The notes below the pieces were generated by a model. The model was not told the origin of the DNA, did no database searches, and saw nothing but the letters and a program-made list of their open reading frames with translations. A stretch of DNA of 64,000 bases from an uncultured Acetatifactor sp. (GTDB taxonomy: Bacteria > Bacillota > Clostridia > Lachnospirales > Lachnospiraceae): positions 122,859-186,858 of the forward strand of contig CAKRZO010000005.1 of the NCBI GenBank assembly GCA_934433135.1, given 5' to 3'. Every line of letters starts with the position of its first letter. Position 1 is the stretch's first letter. A program made the position numbers and the translations under genes. Shown in pieces: positions 18,325 through 26,372 of the stretch.

Positions 18325-19455
18325 CTAATGGAAAATCCACTCCCGGTAGGGGAGGAGCCTGACGCTATCATCATACGCCTTATACAAAAATATGAAAAAG
18401 TAAAGCCCAAATGCAAGTGCTGTCCCGATCACACAAATCCGCCTTTTCCACCCCGGCTTCATAGAAAGCAGAAGTTCCGGGATCAAAAAAATCTGAAAAA
18501 CAATCAGATAATAGCCGATTCTGGAAATCTCGGGAATAAAGGAACCGCAAGTATATAGAATCAAGCCTTCCAGATTCATAAAAGCATAAAAGCGCTTCTT
18601 CCGATCCTCCTTCAGAGCCTGTCTGCACAGGACGCATAACACCAGCACACCCAGACACTTTGCAATATTCGCCCAGGAGAAATTACGGACATCAAACGTA
18701 GAGCCTTCATAATAGGGATAGAAGGTAAAAATTACCTTCCGTACAAGTCCGCTGTAAAGTCTCTGCCCGAAAATCAGAAAAAGGAGCAGAACGCTTCCCG
18801 CTATATAATGGATTCTTTTCCATTCTTTTCCAGAAATCCACCAGGCTGCCAGACAGGTCGGGATCACTACCAGCACGGATTTATGAAAGGTAGCTGCCGC
18901 AAGGATAAACAAAAGAAATTTCAGATAATCCTTCCGCAAAATATATTTGGCAGCATAAAGAGCAATCGACAATGCAAAGTAATACCGCACGGAATGCATG
19001 CTGGAAAAATAGTATCCGCAGGTAAGCAAAAGATAAAGCGACCCGGCATACCATACCGCCTGATCATGCAGTGCTTTCATAAAAAAGAACACTGTCACAA
19101 CAGAAAACAAAAAGAAAATCGTCCGATAGGTTCCGCTCCCGAAAATCCACTGCATCAGTTTTACCACATAGCGGAAACCGATTTCATAAGGCACCGGTCT
19201 TCCTAAGGAAATCAATTCAAAATTGTCCCGATAAACCCAATAATCCGCCCCGATTGCCACTCTGCAAGCGGATACACCTGCAAGCAAACCATAGACCCCG
19301 ATCATGGCCGCCAGATTTTTCGCCTGCCTGTTATCATAAGAATACGGCATCCGACCGCTTATATATCCCGGCACATACGCCTGATTCCGTACAAAACAGG
19401 CAATGGCAACGGTAAATAAAGTAAGGAACACATAAAATAAAGCGCTGGTATCCAT
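18325..19455 (-). CDS. EpsG-family polysaccharide polymerase-like membrane protein
   Basis: A 376-residue polytopic protein with about ten hydrophobic segments. Near residue 65 is CRVAIGADYWVYRDNF, matching the conserved R-x-x-x-G-x-D-Y-x-x-Y block of EpsG proteins, which resemble Wzy polymerases. It probably joins glycan repeat units at the outside face of the membrane. Together with the O-antigen-ligase-like protein at 5127 the cluster has two candidate polymerases, or one polymerase and one ligase. GAGG lies seven bases before the ATG. Confidence 0.88.
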   Translation of the reverse strand: MDTSALFYVFLTLFTVAIACFVRNQAYVPGYISGRMPYSYDNRQAKNLAAMIGVYGLLAGVSACRVAIGADYWVYRDNFELISLGRPVPYEIGFRYVVKLMQWIFGSGTYRTIFFLFSVVTVFFFMKALHDQAVWYAGSLYLLLTCGYYFSSMHSVRYYFALSIALYAAKYILRKDYLKFLLFILAAATFHKSVLVVIPTCLAAWWISGKEWKRIHYIAGSVLLLFLIFGQRLYSGLVRKVIFTFYPYYEGSTFDVRNFSWANIAKCLGVLVLCVLCRQALKEDRKKRFYAFMNLEGLILYTCGSFIPEISRIGYYLIVFQIFLIPELLLSMKPGWKRRICVIGTALAFGLYFFIFLYKAYDDSVRLLPYREWIFH

Positions 19456-19487
19456 ATTTAATCCTCATTAAAAGCAATTTGTTTTCA

Positions 19488-20291
19488 CTATTTTATAACT
19501 TTTCCTTTTATCCCCGCAAGCATCCAGTCAAAAGCCTGCTTTCTTCCTACCTGCGTACACATCTTACCGCCATGCGCCAAAAGGAACCGCACCGCCATAG
19601 GCAATGCCAGAGAATGGTAGAGATACCGGTATAATACTCCTCGGTCATAGAAAAACTTCCGGTTATAGCCCTGAAACCAGGTGGACTCTCCGGCTCTTTC
19701 CCATCCGATGGAAACCGGAGCCGTATAAACTTTAAATCCCTTTCGGATCAGTTCCATCAAAAACAGACTGTCTTCTCCGTTGCTGTATCTTGCGCCGCCG
19801 CCGAACAAAAGAGAAAACATAATTCCACTGTCAAGCAGGCTTTCCGTCCTTATGGCAAAGCTGACCGCTCCGTATCTTCCGCAATTGTACCATCTGACCC
19901 TTTTTCTTTCGGTAATCTGATAGGTCTGTCTGTCTTTTTCCACATCTATCTGAAACAGGATCATATCGGCCCGGGGATTTTTGGCAAATTCTTCTGCAAT
20001 CTGCTGCGCATACCCTTCCCGATAACAGATATCTTCATCGGAAAAAAGGCAGATATCCCTATCCGCCTTCATAATCGCCTGATTGCGGCTGCGCCCGACG
20101 CCTCTTTCCGCGCAGGAATAAAACCGCACTCTGTGTCCCTTCCGTTCCATCTGTTCATATCCATACCTGTCACACTGGTTGATTACTACCGCATCCGAAT
20201 CAAGGTTCATCTGCTCCGCCAGTTCTTCAGGTTCCCGGTTCATGGCTGCAACCAGAACCTCAACCTGCAGCTTTTCCTTTTTTTCGATCAT
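19488..20291 (-). CDS. Glycosyltransferase family 2 (GT-A)
   Basis: A 267-residue protein with a divergent N-terminus, VEVLVAAMNREPEELAEQMN. It is followed by ERGVGRSRNQAIMKADRDICLFSDEDI, where SDED is the metal/sugar-nucleotide site, and by GGGARYSNGEDSLFLMELI, the ED acceptor motif of GT2. The C-terminal region is basic. It is a glycan-assembly transferase of unknown sugar specificity. The GAGGAG ribosome-binding site lies inside a copy of the CATTTCTGAGCGACTT repeat that also precedes the GT4 gene at 14541. Confidence 0.86.
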   Translation of the reverse strand: MIEKKEKLQVEVLVAAMNREPEELAEQMNLDSDAVVINQCDRYGYEQMERKGHRVRFYSCAERGVGRSRNQAIMKADRDICLFSDEDICYREGYAQQIAEEFAKNPRADMILFQIDVEKDRQTYQITERKRVRWYNCGRYGAVSFAIRTESLLDSGIMFSLLFGGGARYSNGEDSLFLMELIRKGFKVYTAPVSIGWERAGESTWFQGYNRKFFYDRGVLYRYLYHSLALPMAVRFLLAHGGKMCTQVGRKQAFDWMLAGIKGKVIK

Positions 20292-20296
20292 CTACC

Positions 20297-20340
20297 ACTC
20301 CTCATTTCTGAGCGACTTTGTTGCGAAGGCAAGCTAAGCC
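20297..20340. repeat. Copy of CATTTCTGAGCGACTT intergenic repeat
   Basis: TTTCTGAGCGACTTTGTTGCGAAG here is nearly identical to the sequence at 15871-15894 and partly to 16016-16034. The copy lies directly upstream of a transferase gene on the minus strand and includes its SD sequence. Confidence 0.7.
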
Positions 20341-20353
20341 CCAATAATCCCTA

Positions 20354-21424
20354 TCATTTTCTCCGAAGTTTCCGAGCCGGCAGGTGATAATATCTGCGCA
20401 GCAGCCATTCATCTGCCCCGCACAGCAGAAAAGCATCCGGCAGTCTGTCCTGAACCTTTAAATAATTAAGGATCCATTCCATTCTGCTGCCTGTTCCTTT
20501 CCCATAACGCACTGCCAAGATCAGAACATCCGGACTTTTCAGTTTCTCGGCCTGTTCTGCTTCCGTGATTTCCTCTCCAAGCGGAATCCAGCGAATCGTT
20601 TTCCGGTCTGGTACAGCCTTTTTCAAAGCTTCCAGCGTCTCTGTTTCAAACTCCTGCGTGTCCCAGAATAATACAGCCGCATTGTCTGCCTTATCTGCCT
20701 CTTCCAGAACATGACCTATATTTGCCGCAAAGTCCTGTCCGTGAATGGTTCCGAGAGTCTTAATCCCAAAGCGCTTCGATGCGGCGATCGGCAGCCGGAT
20801 ACTGTCATCTCCCAGTTCCCGGATTGCCAGAAAGACCACTGTCAGAAAACAGGTTACAACCGCAGCCAACACACAGGCATGAAGCGGTCTGGCTTCTGTA
20901 TAACGATTGGCTTTTATCGCCGGGTCTACCAGGCGGATGTTGTCTATCCCTTTTTGGGTTGCGGCAAAATCTTCCATGCTTTTTTCCACGGCAGCTGCAA
21001 GACGCAGGCTCAAATCCGGATCCGGCGTGGTGACTTTGGTATCCGGCATCCGTAAATCCATCTGCAGGTCGGCAGACAGATACTGCTTCATTGTCTCCCG
21101 TTCAATTTTTTCTTCCGGCATTCCCTCCAGATGGGCGTATAAAAGATCCAGAAATTCTTTGGTATCCATCCACTTGTTCCAGGTCGTACCGTTAATGTAC
21201 GTATATTGATTACCGGTCACAGGATCCAACGCATATTCGATCTGGTAAAGGCTTTGCGCCCGGTAAGCAGGTCCGGGCAAAATAACATACTTTAAATAAT
21301 AGCCGCCTCCGAACAGGATAATTCCCGCTAAAGTAATCCCTGCAATCAGCCACTTCTGCCGCCACAACCGCAAAAGCAGAAGCCGCATGTCAAACGGTTC
21401 CTTTTCATTGCTTACTTTATCCAT
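20354..21424 (-). CDS. Wzz/CpsC-like co-polymerase with degenerate BY-kinase-like domain
   Basis: About 356 residues. A first membrane helix follows FDMRLLLLRLWRQKWLIAGI, then an outside loop of about 130 residues and a second helix near residue 200. After it comes DDSIRLPIAASKRFGIKTLGTIHG, the segment that joins Wzz domains to BY-kinases. The remaining 130 residues have the CpsD/Wzc strand order (AVLFWDTQE, DVLILAVRYGKGT) but lack a Walker A GxxGxGK[ST] loop and a tyrosine-rich tail. It probably sets glycan chain length; the pseudo-kinase reading is inferred. The start at 21424 has AAAGG seven bases upstream; ATG 21439 overlaps the upstream stop (ATGA). Confidence 0.82.
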   Translation of the reverse strand: MDKVSNEKEPFDMRLLLLRLWRQKWLIAGITLAGIILFGGGYYLKYVILPGPAYRAQSLYQIEYALDPVTGNQYTYINGTTWNKWMDTKEFLDLLYAHLEGMPEEKIERETMKQYLSADLQMDLRMPDTKVTTPDPDLSLRLAAAVEKSMEDFAATQKGIDNIRLVDPAIKANRYTEARPLHACVLAAVVTCFLTVVFLAIRELGDDSIRLPIAASKRFGIKTLGTIHGQDFAANIGHVLEEADKADNAAVLFWDTQEFETETLEALKKAVPDRKTIRWIPLGEEITEAEQAEKLKSPDVLILAVRYGKGTGSRMEWILNYLKVQDRLPDAFLLCGADEWLLRRYYHLPARKLRRK

Positions 21425-21435
21425 TAATCTGCCTT

Positions 21436-22878
21436 TCATTTCTTCTCGTTTCTTTTATCATATTCTTCCTTAAATGCAGTAATCTGTTCGCTTTCCACGC
21501 CTTCCGTACTGTCCGGCCAGAACAGGATTTTCAGGGTAAGAAGCATCAGCTTTAAATCCAGCCAAAGCGAATAATTTTCAATATAAGTCAGATCCAGCTT
21601 TAATTTATCGTAAGGCGTTGTATTGTACTTTCCGTAAACCTGTGCATAACCTGCCAGTCCTGCCTTGACCTTCATACGGTAAGCAAACTCCGGCATGATT
21701 TCCACATACTGGGCAATAATCTCCGGGCGTTCCGGCCTCGGGCCGATAAAAGACATATCCCCTTTTAAGATATTGATTAACTGGGGCAGTTCGTCAATTC
21801 GAACTTTCCGTATAAAACGGCCGATAGGCGTAATCCGGTCATCGTTCTTTTTCGCCAGCCTTGCCACTCCGTCTTTCTCCGCATCGGTACGCATACTGCG
21901 GAATTTCATAATTTGAAACTCTCTGCGTCCTTCCGTACAACGGATCTGCTTGTACAATACAGGGCCTCCGTCATAAAGCTTGATGGCAATTGCCGCAATC
22001 AGCATAATCGGGGACGCAATTACCAGCAAGAGCAATGAACAAATAACATCCACACAGCGTTTGATAAACCGCTGCTCCATGGTCATACAATACTCCCTGG
22101 TAAGAAGAATGGGTGTATCAAATAAATGAAGTTCTTCCGCACCCAGCAAAATAACATCGGAAATCTTCGGCATAATGTAAATTCGAATTCCGTGCGCATA
22201 GCAGAATTTCAGGAGTTTGTTTCTTTCCTGGGATGAAATGTCCCAGAGCACAACCGCATCATATTCTTCTTTTTCACAGCCGCTTATAATCCTTTGTTCC
22301 AGCTCCTCCTGTCCTGCATCTGCCTGCAGACAGCCGGCGATAATATACTTGTCTGCTCTGCTTTCGAATTTTCGCCTGATATCTTCAATAGGCCGTCTGC
22401 CGTGAATGACCAGAAGTCTTCTGGGCGGAAAAAGTTTTTTATAGACTCTGTCTGCAAAGGTCGTCCAAATCATCACGGCAAACATCTGCACTAACGTCAT
22501 GACAATAAAAGGCCAGGGCACAAAAGCCTGCGTTACCATCAAAGACATCTGGGCATAAGTAAACAGATTCACAAGAAGAGTGGCAAAAACCTGGGAAAAT
22601 ACCACTTCCGTATTTTTCAGGTAGCCGATTTTCAATCCGCCGTACATATTGGAAAAGAAAAAAAGCATGGCGCCATATACCACAAACTGAAGCAGATATC
22701 CGTTAAACCAGTAATTCAGATCAATCAGCAAATCCAGGCTCGGATAAAAACTGTGCAAATAGAAATATGTAAAAATCCATATTTCCAGTGCCAGACAAAT
22801 CCCTGCAAAGCTTAAATTTACCAGACGTTTAAAAGAATTTCTCTTCTTTACTTTCATCATTCCAGGACTATGGTTCAC
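21436..22878 (-). CDS. Large polyprenyl-phosphate glycosyl-1-phosphate transferase (WbaP/EpsE-like)
   Basis: About 480 residues. Four to five N-terminal hydrophobic helices (about 30-150) are followed by a Rossmann-like part (RLLVIHGRRPIEDI), then the catalytic core: CVDVICSLLLLVIASPIM, KFRSMRTDAEKDG, RIDELPQLINILKGDMSFIGPRPER and KAGLAGYAQVYGKYN. It starts glycan synthesis by loading a sugar phosphate onto undecaprenyl phosphate. GTG 22878 is preferred (GGGAGG eight bases upstream); an ATG at 22905 is also possible. An extended -10 promoter at 22936-22941 lies just upstream, so this gene may head its own transcript. Confidence 0.93.
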   Translation of the reverse strand: MNHSPGMMKVKKRNSFKRLVNLSFAGICLALEIWIFTYFYLHSFYPSLDLLIDLNYWFNGYLLQFVVYGAMLFFFSNMYGGLKIGYLKNTEVVFSQVFATLLVNLFTYAQMSLMVTQAFVPWPFIVMTLVQMFAVMIWTTFADRVYKKLFPPRRLLVIHGRRPIEDIRRKFESRADKYIIAGCLQADAGQEELEQRIISGCEKEEYDAVVLWDISSQERNKLLKFCYAHGIRIYIMPKISDVILLGAEELHLFDTPILLTREYCMTMEQRFIKRCVDVICSLLLLVIASPIMLIAAIAIKLYDGGPVLYKQIRCTEGRREFQIMKFRSMRTDAEKDGVARLAKKNDDRITPIGRFIRKVRIDELPQLINILKGDMSFIGPRPERPEIIAQYVEIMPEFAYRMKVKAGLAGYAQVYGKYNTTPYDKLKLDLTYIENYSLWLDLKLMLLTLKILFWPDSTEGVESEQITAFKEEYDKRNEKK

Positions 22879-22935
22879 CCCGATTTCCTCCCTGCGGTTC
22901 CACATTTATGTTCCCATATCGGTTGGGTTGTTATC

Positions 22936-22944
22936 AGTATACCA
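22936..22944 (-). promoter_or_regulatory. Extended -10 promoter for the large phosphoglycosyl transferase
   Basis: The minus strand reads TGG-TATACT (-10 at 22936-22941), a TGn extended -10, about 60 bases before the GTG start. The -35 region overlaps the stop codon of the preceding GT2 gene and is poor. It could give an internal transcript for the glycan-initiation enzyme and the genes after it. Confidence 0.55.
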
Positions 22945-22959
22945 CACTTTCTAAAAAAG

Positions 22960-23721
22960 TTACAGTCTTCTTTTTACGGCTCGCACCGCCCAGAAGCAAA
23001 AATAGTAAGCACTTTGAAAAACAGAGAGTTTTTCCGCTTTCCGGTAAAGATTCCAGATCCTGCGAAGCGCCTCTATTTTATTGGAAGAGAGCGTTTTGCC
23101 GGCTCTCCTGTAAAATACCAGATTTTCGTCCAGTCCCCATGCAAAAAAGCCCTGCCGCAGCACTCTCCACCAAAGCGCTGTATCCTCGCTTTTGATCTGT
23201 GGCATGTACAGTTCTTCTTTCCCGATAAGGGATGTATCAAACATCACCGTGGATGTAAAAATCGTTGTATTTTTCAATGCGTCCCGGTATCCCATTTTTT
23301 CCGGTACCCGAACTACTTTTCCGGTGCCGTGGCCGAATTCATCCGCGAATTCATATCCGGTAAAACAAAAAGCTGCGTTTTTTTCTTCCAGAAATTTCAA
23401 CTGATGGGAAAGCTTCTCCGGCTTCCAGAGATCATCCGCATCCAAAAAAGCAATAAACCGGCCTTTTGCTTCCTTAACCCCTCGGTTTCTGGCTTTTGCG
23501 GCACCTGCATTTTCCGGCTGGTAAATCAGGCGGATCCTTTCTTCCTTCTGTTTTTCACAATAAGCTTCCAGCAAGCGATCCGTACCGTCCGTACAACCGT
23601 CCAAAACGAGGAGAAGCTCCCAGTCTGTATAGGTCTGTCTTCTGACGCTTTCAACTGTTTCCTCTATAAACTTTCCGGCATTGTATACCGGCACGATAAT
23701 GCTTACAGTTCTGTTATCCAT
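22960..23721 (-). CDS. Glycosyltransferase family 2
   Basis: A 253-residue GT-A protein: VSIIVPVYNAGKFIEET, LLVLDGCTDGTDRL, ENAGAAKARNRGVKEAKG and FIAFLDADDLWKPEKL, where DADD is the metal site. It resembles EpsE-like and CgeD-like family 2 enzymes of surface-glycan clusters. The SD is weak. It lies 21 bases after the C-terminal half of the split membrane protein and just before the promoter of the phosphoglycosyl transferase. Confidence 0.92.
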   Translation of the reverse strand: MDNRTVSIIVPVYNAGKFIEETVESVRRQTYTDWELLLVLDGCTDGTDRLLEAYCEKQKEERIRLIYQPENAGAAKARNRGVKEAKGRFIAFLDADDLWKPEKLSHQLKFLEEKNAAFCFTGYEFADEFGHGTGKVVRVPEKMGYRDALKNTTIFTSTVMFDTSLIGKEELYMPQIKSEDTALWWRVLRQGFFAWGLDENLVFYRRAGKTLSSNKIEALRRIWNLYRKAEKLSVFQSAYYFCFWAVRAVKRRL

Positions 23722-23742
23722 ACCAACTCTGTCCTTATTTTC

Positions 23743-24675
23743 CTATAATGTGAAGAAGCAGACCTCATATCCGTTTATGACTTCTCTCTTCATCGCAATT
23801 CCCATAGCAAGCGCCGCTTCTTCTATCTGTTTAAGCAGGCTGCCTTCGTTCTCTGCGTCTTCCGCATTTCCGTCATTCTCCGTGTTCTCACTTGTTTGCT
23901 GCCGTGGAAGCACCATACAGTTTACTCCTCTTTCCAAGGCGGCTCGAACACAGGCTGTCGTTGTCTCTTTGCCGGCTCTGTAGTCTTCTTTTTCCATCCA
24001 TTCATACATGGCACGGATTGCGGTATCGTAGGAGTCATACGACCATGCATTCAATGCCTGATCCCACAGGTTTCGTCCGTATATCAGGCAGATTTCCGCA
24101 TCCTTTGCTCTGACATCTTTAAGGATCTCTTCCGGCGCCCACAGACAGATTTCTTCTACCGCATTTTCCTTCAAAGCAGGCGCTGCCGCCGCAATCCAGC
24201 ATTCCTCATTACCCTCGCCGATACTTTTCTGCCCTTTCCCCTCCTGAAGACTTTGCGTCCGGATTTGTCTCCAAACCGGCCGGCTTAAATTGCCGCACAG
24301 GCATAAAAGCAAAAGACAGGCTGCTACTGCTGCAATTCTTTTTTTCCCAGAGACTTTTGTAAGAATACACGCTGCTGCCGCCGCAAGGATGCCCGTAACC
24401 GGTACCAGTCCGAACAGATCGGCATAATCATAATAGGCAGTCTGATATTTCATAAGGAACGCCGCAGTGACAGGGCAGATAACGCAAAATGCGCTTAACA
24501 GTGCATAGCAAAAAAACAGCTTCCGGGACTGTGTTTTCCCGGTTTTGTTCCCGTTATCCGCCAAACTTTCCGAAAGCAAAAGAAAACCTGCTCCCGCCAG
24601 AAACAGTACTGCGTATTTTCCTGCCGTAATATATTGCTGCCAGCCTTCTGCCGCTCGTTTACTCCATTCCTGCAT
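23743..24675 (-). CDS. C-terminal half of a split membrane protein (DUF6077-like, tentative)
   Basis: A 310-residue frame with about five hydrophobic segments followed by a soluble C-terminal domain of about 150 residues containing IYGRNLWDQALNAWSYDSYD. Its first codons (MQEWSKRAAEGW) continue the sense of the upstream ORF: with one 19-bp unit instead of three, and one more A in the upstream A6 run, the two would read as one protein. Its start codon and SD (GGAG-TAAAC-ATG) are both made by the tandem repeat. It is either a restarted half-protein or the tail of a pseudogene. Membership of DUF6077 is a guess from the general pattern. Confidence 0.6.
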   Translation of the reverse strand: MQEWSKRAAEGWQQYITAGKYAVLFLAGAGFLLLSESLADNGNKTGKTQSRKLFFCYALLSAFCVICPVTAAFLMKYQTAYYDYADLFGLVPVTGILAAAAACILTKVSGKKRIAAVAACLLLLCLCGNLSRPVWRQIRTQSLQEGKGQKSIGEGNEECWIAAAAPALKENAVEEICLWAPEEILKDVRAKDAEICLIYGRNLWDQALNAWSYDSYDTAIRAMYEWMEKEDYRAGKETTTACVRAALERGVNCMVLPRQQTSENTENDGNAEDAENEGSLLKQIEEAALAMGIAMKREVINGYEVCFFTL

Positions 24676-24712
24676 GTTTACTCCATTCCTGCATGTTTAC
24701 TCCATTCTGCAG
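24657..24712. repeat. 19-bp tandem repeat disrupting a gene and supplying an SD-ATG
   Basis: Units GTTTACTCCATTCCTGCAT (24657-24675 and 24676-24694) are followed by a partial third copy to about 24712. On the minus strand each full unit carries GGAG-TAAAC-ATG. A 19-base unit shifts the frame, and the last copy provides the start of the downstream half-gene. Confidence 0.85.
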
Positions 24713-24727
24713 ATACTCTTCCTGCTT

Positions 24728-25726
24728 TTATCGCTTTTTTCCGAGACAGGCTCTGCCCAACCATAAAACAGCAAAGAAAACAGTTGCGGCAAAACACAGC
24801 CCCAGTCCGTACCACGTCCAGACAATGCAGGCTTCCGCCAAAAGGAAAATCCACAAAAGCTTCCACTTTTTTTCCAGACACAGACAAATGGTAACCGGGA
24901 GCAAAATGCCGGAACGGACAGCACTTCCGCGGAAAGCTCCATGGAGCAGCAAGAATGCATCCGTCTTCGTCCCGTAATCTCCTAACCAGATTACCAAACT
25001 GACAAACAAAAGAAAAACTGCCTTTTTCAGACGACTCTCCGGAAACAGCACTGACCCAAGCCATGCATAAGCCAGATAAGAATACAGAAGCACAGCTGCC
25101 GGAAGAACATGGCATACTACCTGCTCCGGATCCAGTCGGAAAATACTGCTTAAAGCTCCGTAAAAAAATGGCAGGCAAAGTATTTTAAGCCGCATGGGCA
25201 TTCCGGTCTCATAGGGCAGGCCGGTCAGGGGATTTACCTGATAGATCTGATCAGTCTTAAGAAAAGTATTAACCGTCTCCAGCGTCATATCCCCGCTTAC
25301 ATCCTGTATTTTTCCCGAGAAGACTAAAATCAGCTGCAATAAAACCGACACCCCGAACAGTAAAAAAATAAGACATTCCGCTTTGGACAGTTTCCCTTCA
25401 CCGGATTCCGGTAATTTTCCTTTTACCTTCCTGAAGTAACAGAGTTCCCAGATCAAAAAAAGAAGGCAAAACAAAAAGAGTGCTGACCCGAAAAGGAGCA
25501 CACTTGCCGAAAAGGAAAGACCGGCAAGAATTCCCGCAAGATTTGCCATCTCTGCCAATCCGATGCAGGCAGCGCCTCCCGTCAGCAGCGACTGCGCTGT
25601 CCGTGCTGCTCTGCCGGACCTCCCTGTCTCTTCTGTCTTTCCTTTTTTTCTGTCTAAAATTCTTATGATTCCTTTTCCCAAAAGATAAGGAAATACGAAT
25701 ATTGCAGCCCATAACAGCAACGTCAT
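24728..25726 (-). CDS. N-terminal half of a split membrane protein (DUF6077-like, tentative)
   Basis: A 332-residue frame with about eight hydrophobic segments. The outside loop carries SGDMTLETVNTFLKTDQIYQVNPLTGLPYETGMPMR, resembling large Lachnospiraceae membrane proteins with an NP-x-TG loop that may be GT-C-like. The frame ends in TAA right after GGAAAAAAGCG. One extra A in that run would extend reading into the 19-bp repeat and, if the repeat were single, on into the next ORF. It is the first gene after the cluster promoter at 25804-25832. GGGA lies four bases before the ATG. Function unknown. Confidence 0.62.
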   Translation of the reverse strand: MTLLLWAAIFVFPYLLGKGIIRILDRKKGKTEETGRSGRAARTAQSLLTGGAACIGLAEMANLAGILAGLSFSASVLLFGSALFLFCLLFLIWELCYFRKVKGKLPESGEGKLSKAECLIFLLFGVSVLLQLILVFSGKIQDVSGDMTLETVNTFLKTDQIYQVNPLTGLPYETGMPMRLKILCLPFFYGALSSIFRLDPEQVVCHVLPAAVLLYSYLAYAWLGSVLFPESRLKKAVFLLFVSLVIWLGDYGTKTDAFLLLHGAFRGSAVRSGILLPVTICLCLEKKWKLLWIFLLAEACIVWTWYGLGLCFAATVFFAVLWLGRACLGKKR

Positions 25727-25797
25727 CTGTTCCCATACTCTCTTTCTGTCTAAAGCTGTCTGCAGCCGTTCTTTTACAAGACGGATTTGCCGCAGAC

Positions 25798-25832
25798 AAT
25801 GCTATTTTAGCATATTTTGACTTTTTCCACAA
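25798..25832 (-). promoter_or_regulatory. Polysaccharide-cluster promoter with overlapping palindromic operator
   Basis: On the minus strand -35 TTGTGG (25827-25832), a 17-base spacer, and -10 TAAAAT (25804-25809) preceded by TGC (extended -10). The palindrome ATGCTA-TTT-TAGCAT (25799-25813, plus strand) sits over the -10. The same palindrome at the same offset covers the -10 of the neighbouring Spo0A-domain gene. Confidence 0.75.
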
Positions 25833-25833
25833 G

Positions 25834-25853
25834 AATGATTGTCTGAACTGTTA
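25834..25853 (-). repeat. Dispersed repeat, partial copy (AACAGTTCAGAC end)
   Basis: The minus strand reads AACAGTTCAGACAATCATTC, matching the end of the dispersed intergenic repeat. The continuation TTCTTGTGG also occurs at 49668-49695. It lies between the terminator of the Spo0A-domain gene and the cluster promoter -35. Confidence 0.6.
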
Positions 25854-25908
25854 ATAAAAAAGCTGTGGCTACCCTGCATGCAGTTTTCACGTTGCAGGAC
25901 AATCACAG
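25854..25908 (-). terminator. Rho-independent terminator of the Spo0A-domain gene
   Basis: Minus-strand hairpin with outer stem CTGTG/CACAG (25863-25867, 25904-25908) and inner stem CCTGCA/TGCAGG (25873-25878, 25893-25898), followed by a run of six T on the transcript (25856-25861). It separates the regulator from the polysaccharide cluster. Confidence 0.75.
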
Positions 25909-25938
25909 TTTCTCTATCTCCTGATTAAGGGGTATTTT

Positions 25939-26328
25939 TTACATGGCTTTGATATCCAGTCTGATCTTATCAGCTATTCTGGCTATGTATTCACTGTTTG
26001 TCGGTCTGTTCTTCCCTGACAGAGAAGAATAACCAAATAACTTTTCAAATGTATCCGCATTTCCTCGCATCCATGAAACTTCAATGGCATTGCGAATTGC
26101 CCTTTCTACTTTCTGATCCGTTGTCTTGAAATGCTTTGCTATCACCGGATAAAGCAGCTTTGTCACACTGCTTACAGCTTCCATATCTCTTCCGGACAGC
26201 ATAATCGCATCCCGTAGATAATGATAACCTTTCAAATGCGCCGGAATCCCCATGTCCAACATAACGTTAGTAACGTAACGCTCCAATTCATTGTCTTTTA
26301 CTGTTGTAATCTCCATAACGAAATACAA
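25939..26328 (-). CDS. Stand-alone Spo0A C-terminal (sigma-contacting DNA-binding) domain protein
   Basis: A 129-residue protein that is almost entirely a Spo0A_C domain: IPAHLKGYHYLRDAIMLS, TKLLYPVIAKHFKTTDQKVERAIRNAIEVSWMRGN (recognition helix region), LFGYSSLSGKNRPTNSEYIARIADKIRLD. The receiver domain of full Spo0A, with its phospho-aspartate, is absent, so activity would not depend on phosphorelay in the usual way. It probably binds DNA as a dimer. Its own promoter and the adjacent polysaccharide promoter share a palindrome, pointing to local control; this is inferred. The first codon is TTG (AAGGA upstream); ATG 26316 is the alternative. Confidence 0.9.
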   Translation of the reverse strand: MYFVMEITTVKDNELERYVTNVMLDMGIPAHLKGYHYLRDAIMLSGRDMEAVSSVTKLLYPVIAKHFKTTDQKVERAIRNAIEVSWMRGNADTFEKLFGYSSLSGKNRPTNSEYIARIADKIRLDIKAM

Positions 26329-26372
26329 TCCCCTTCCTTATCTGCATCTTCATCATCCCATACATTTTTTCT

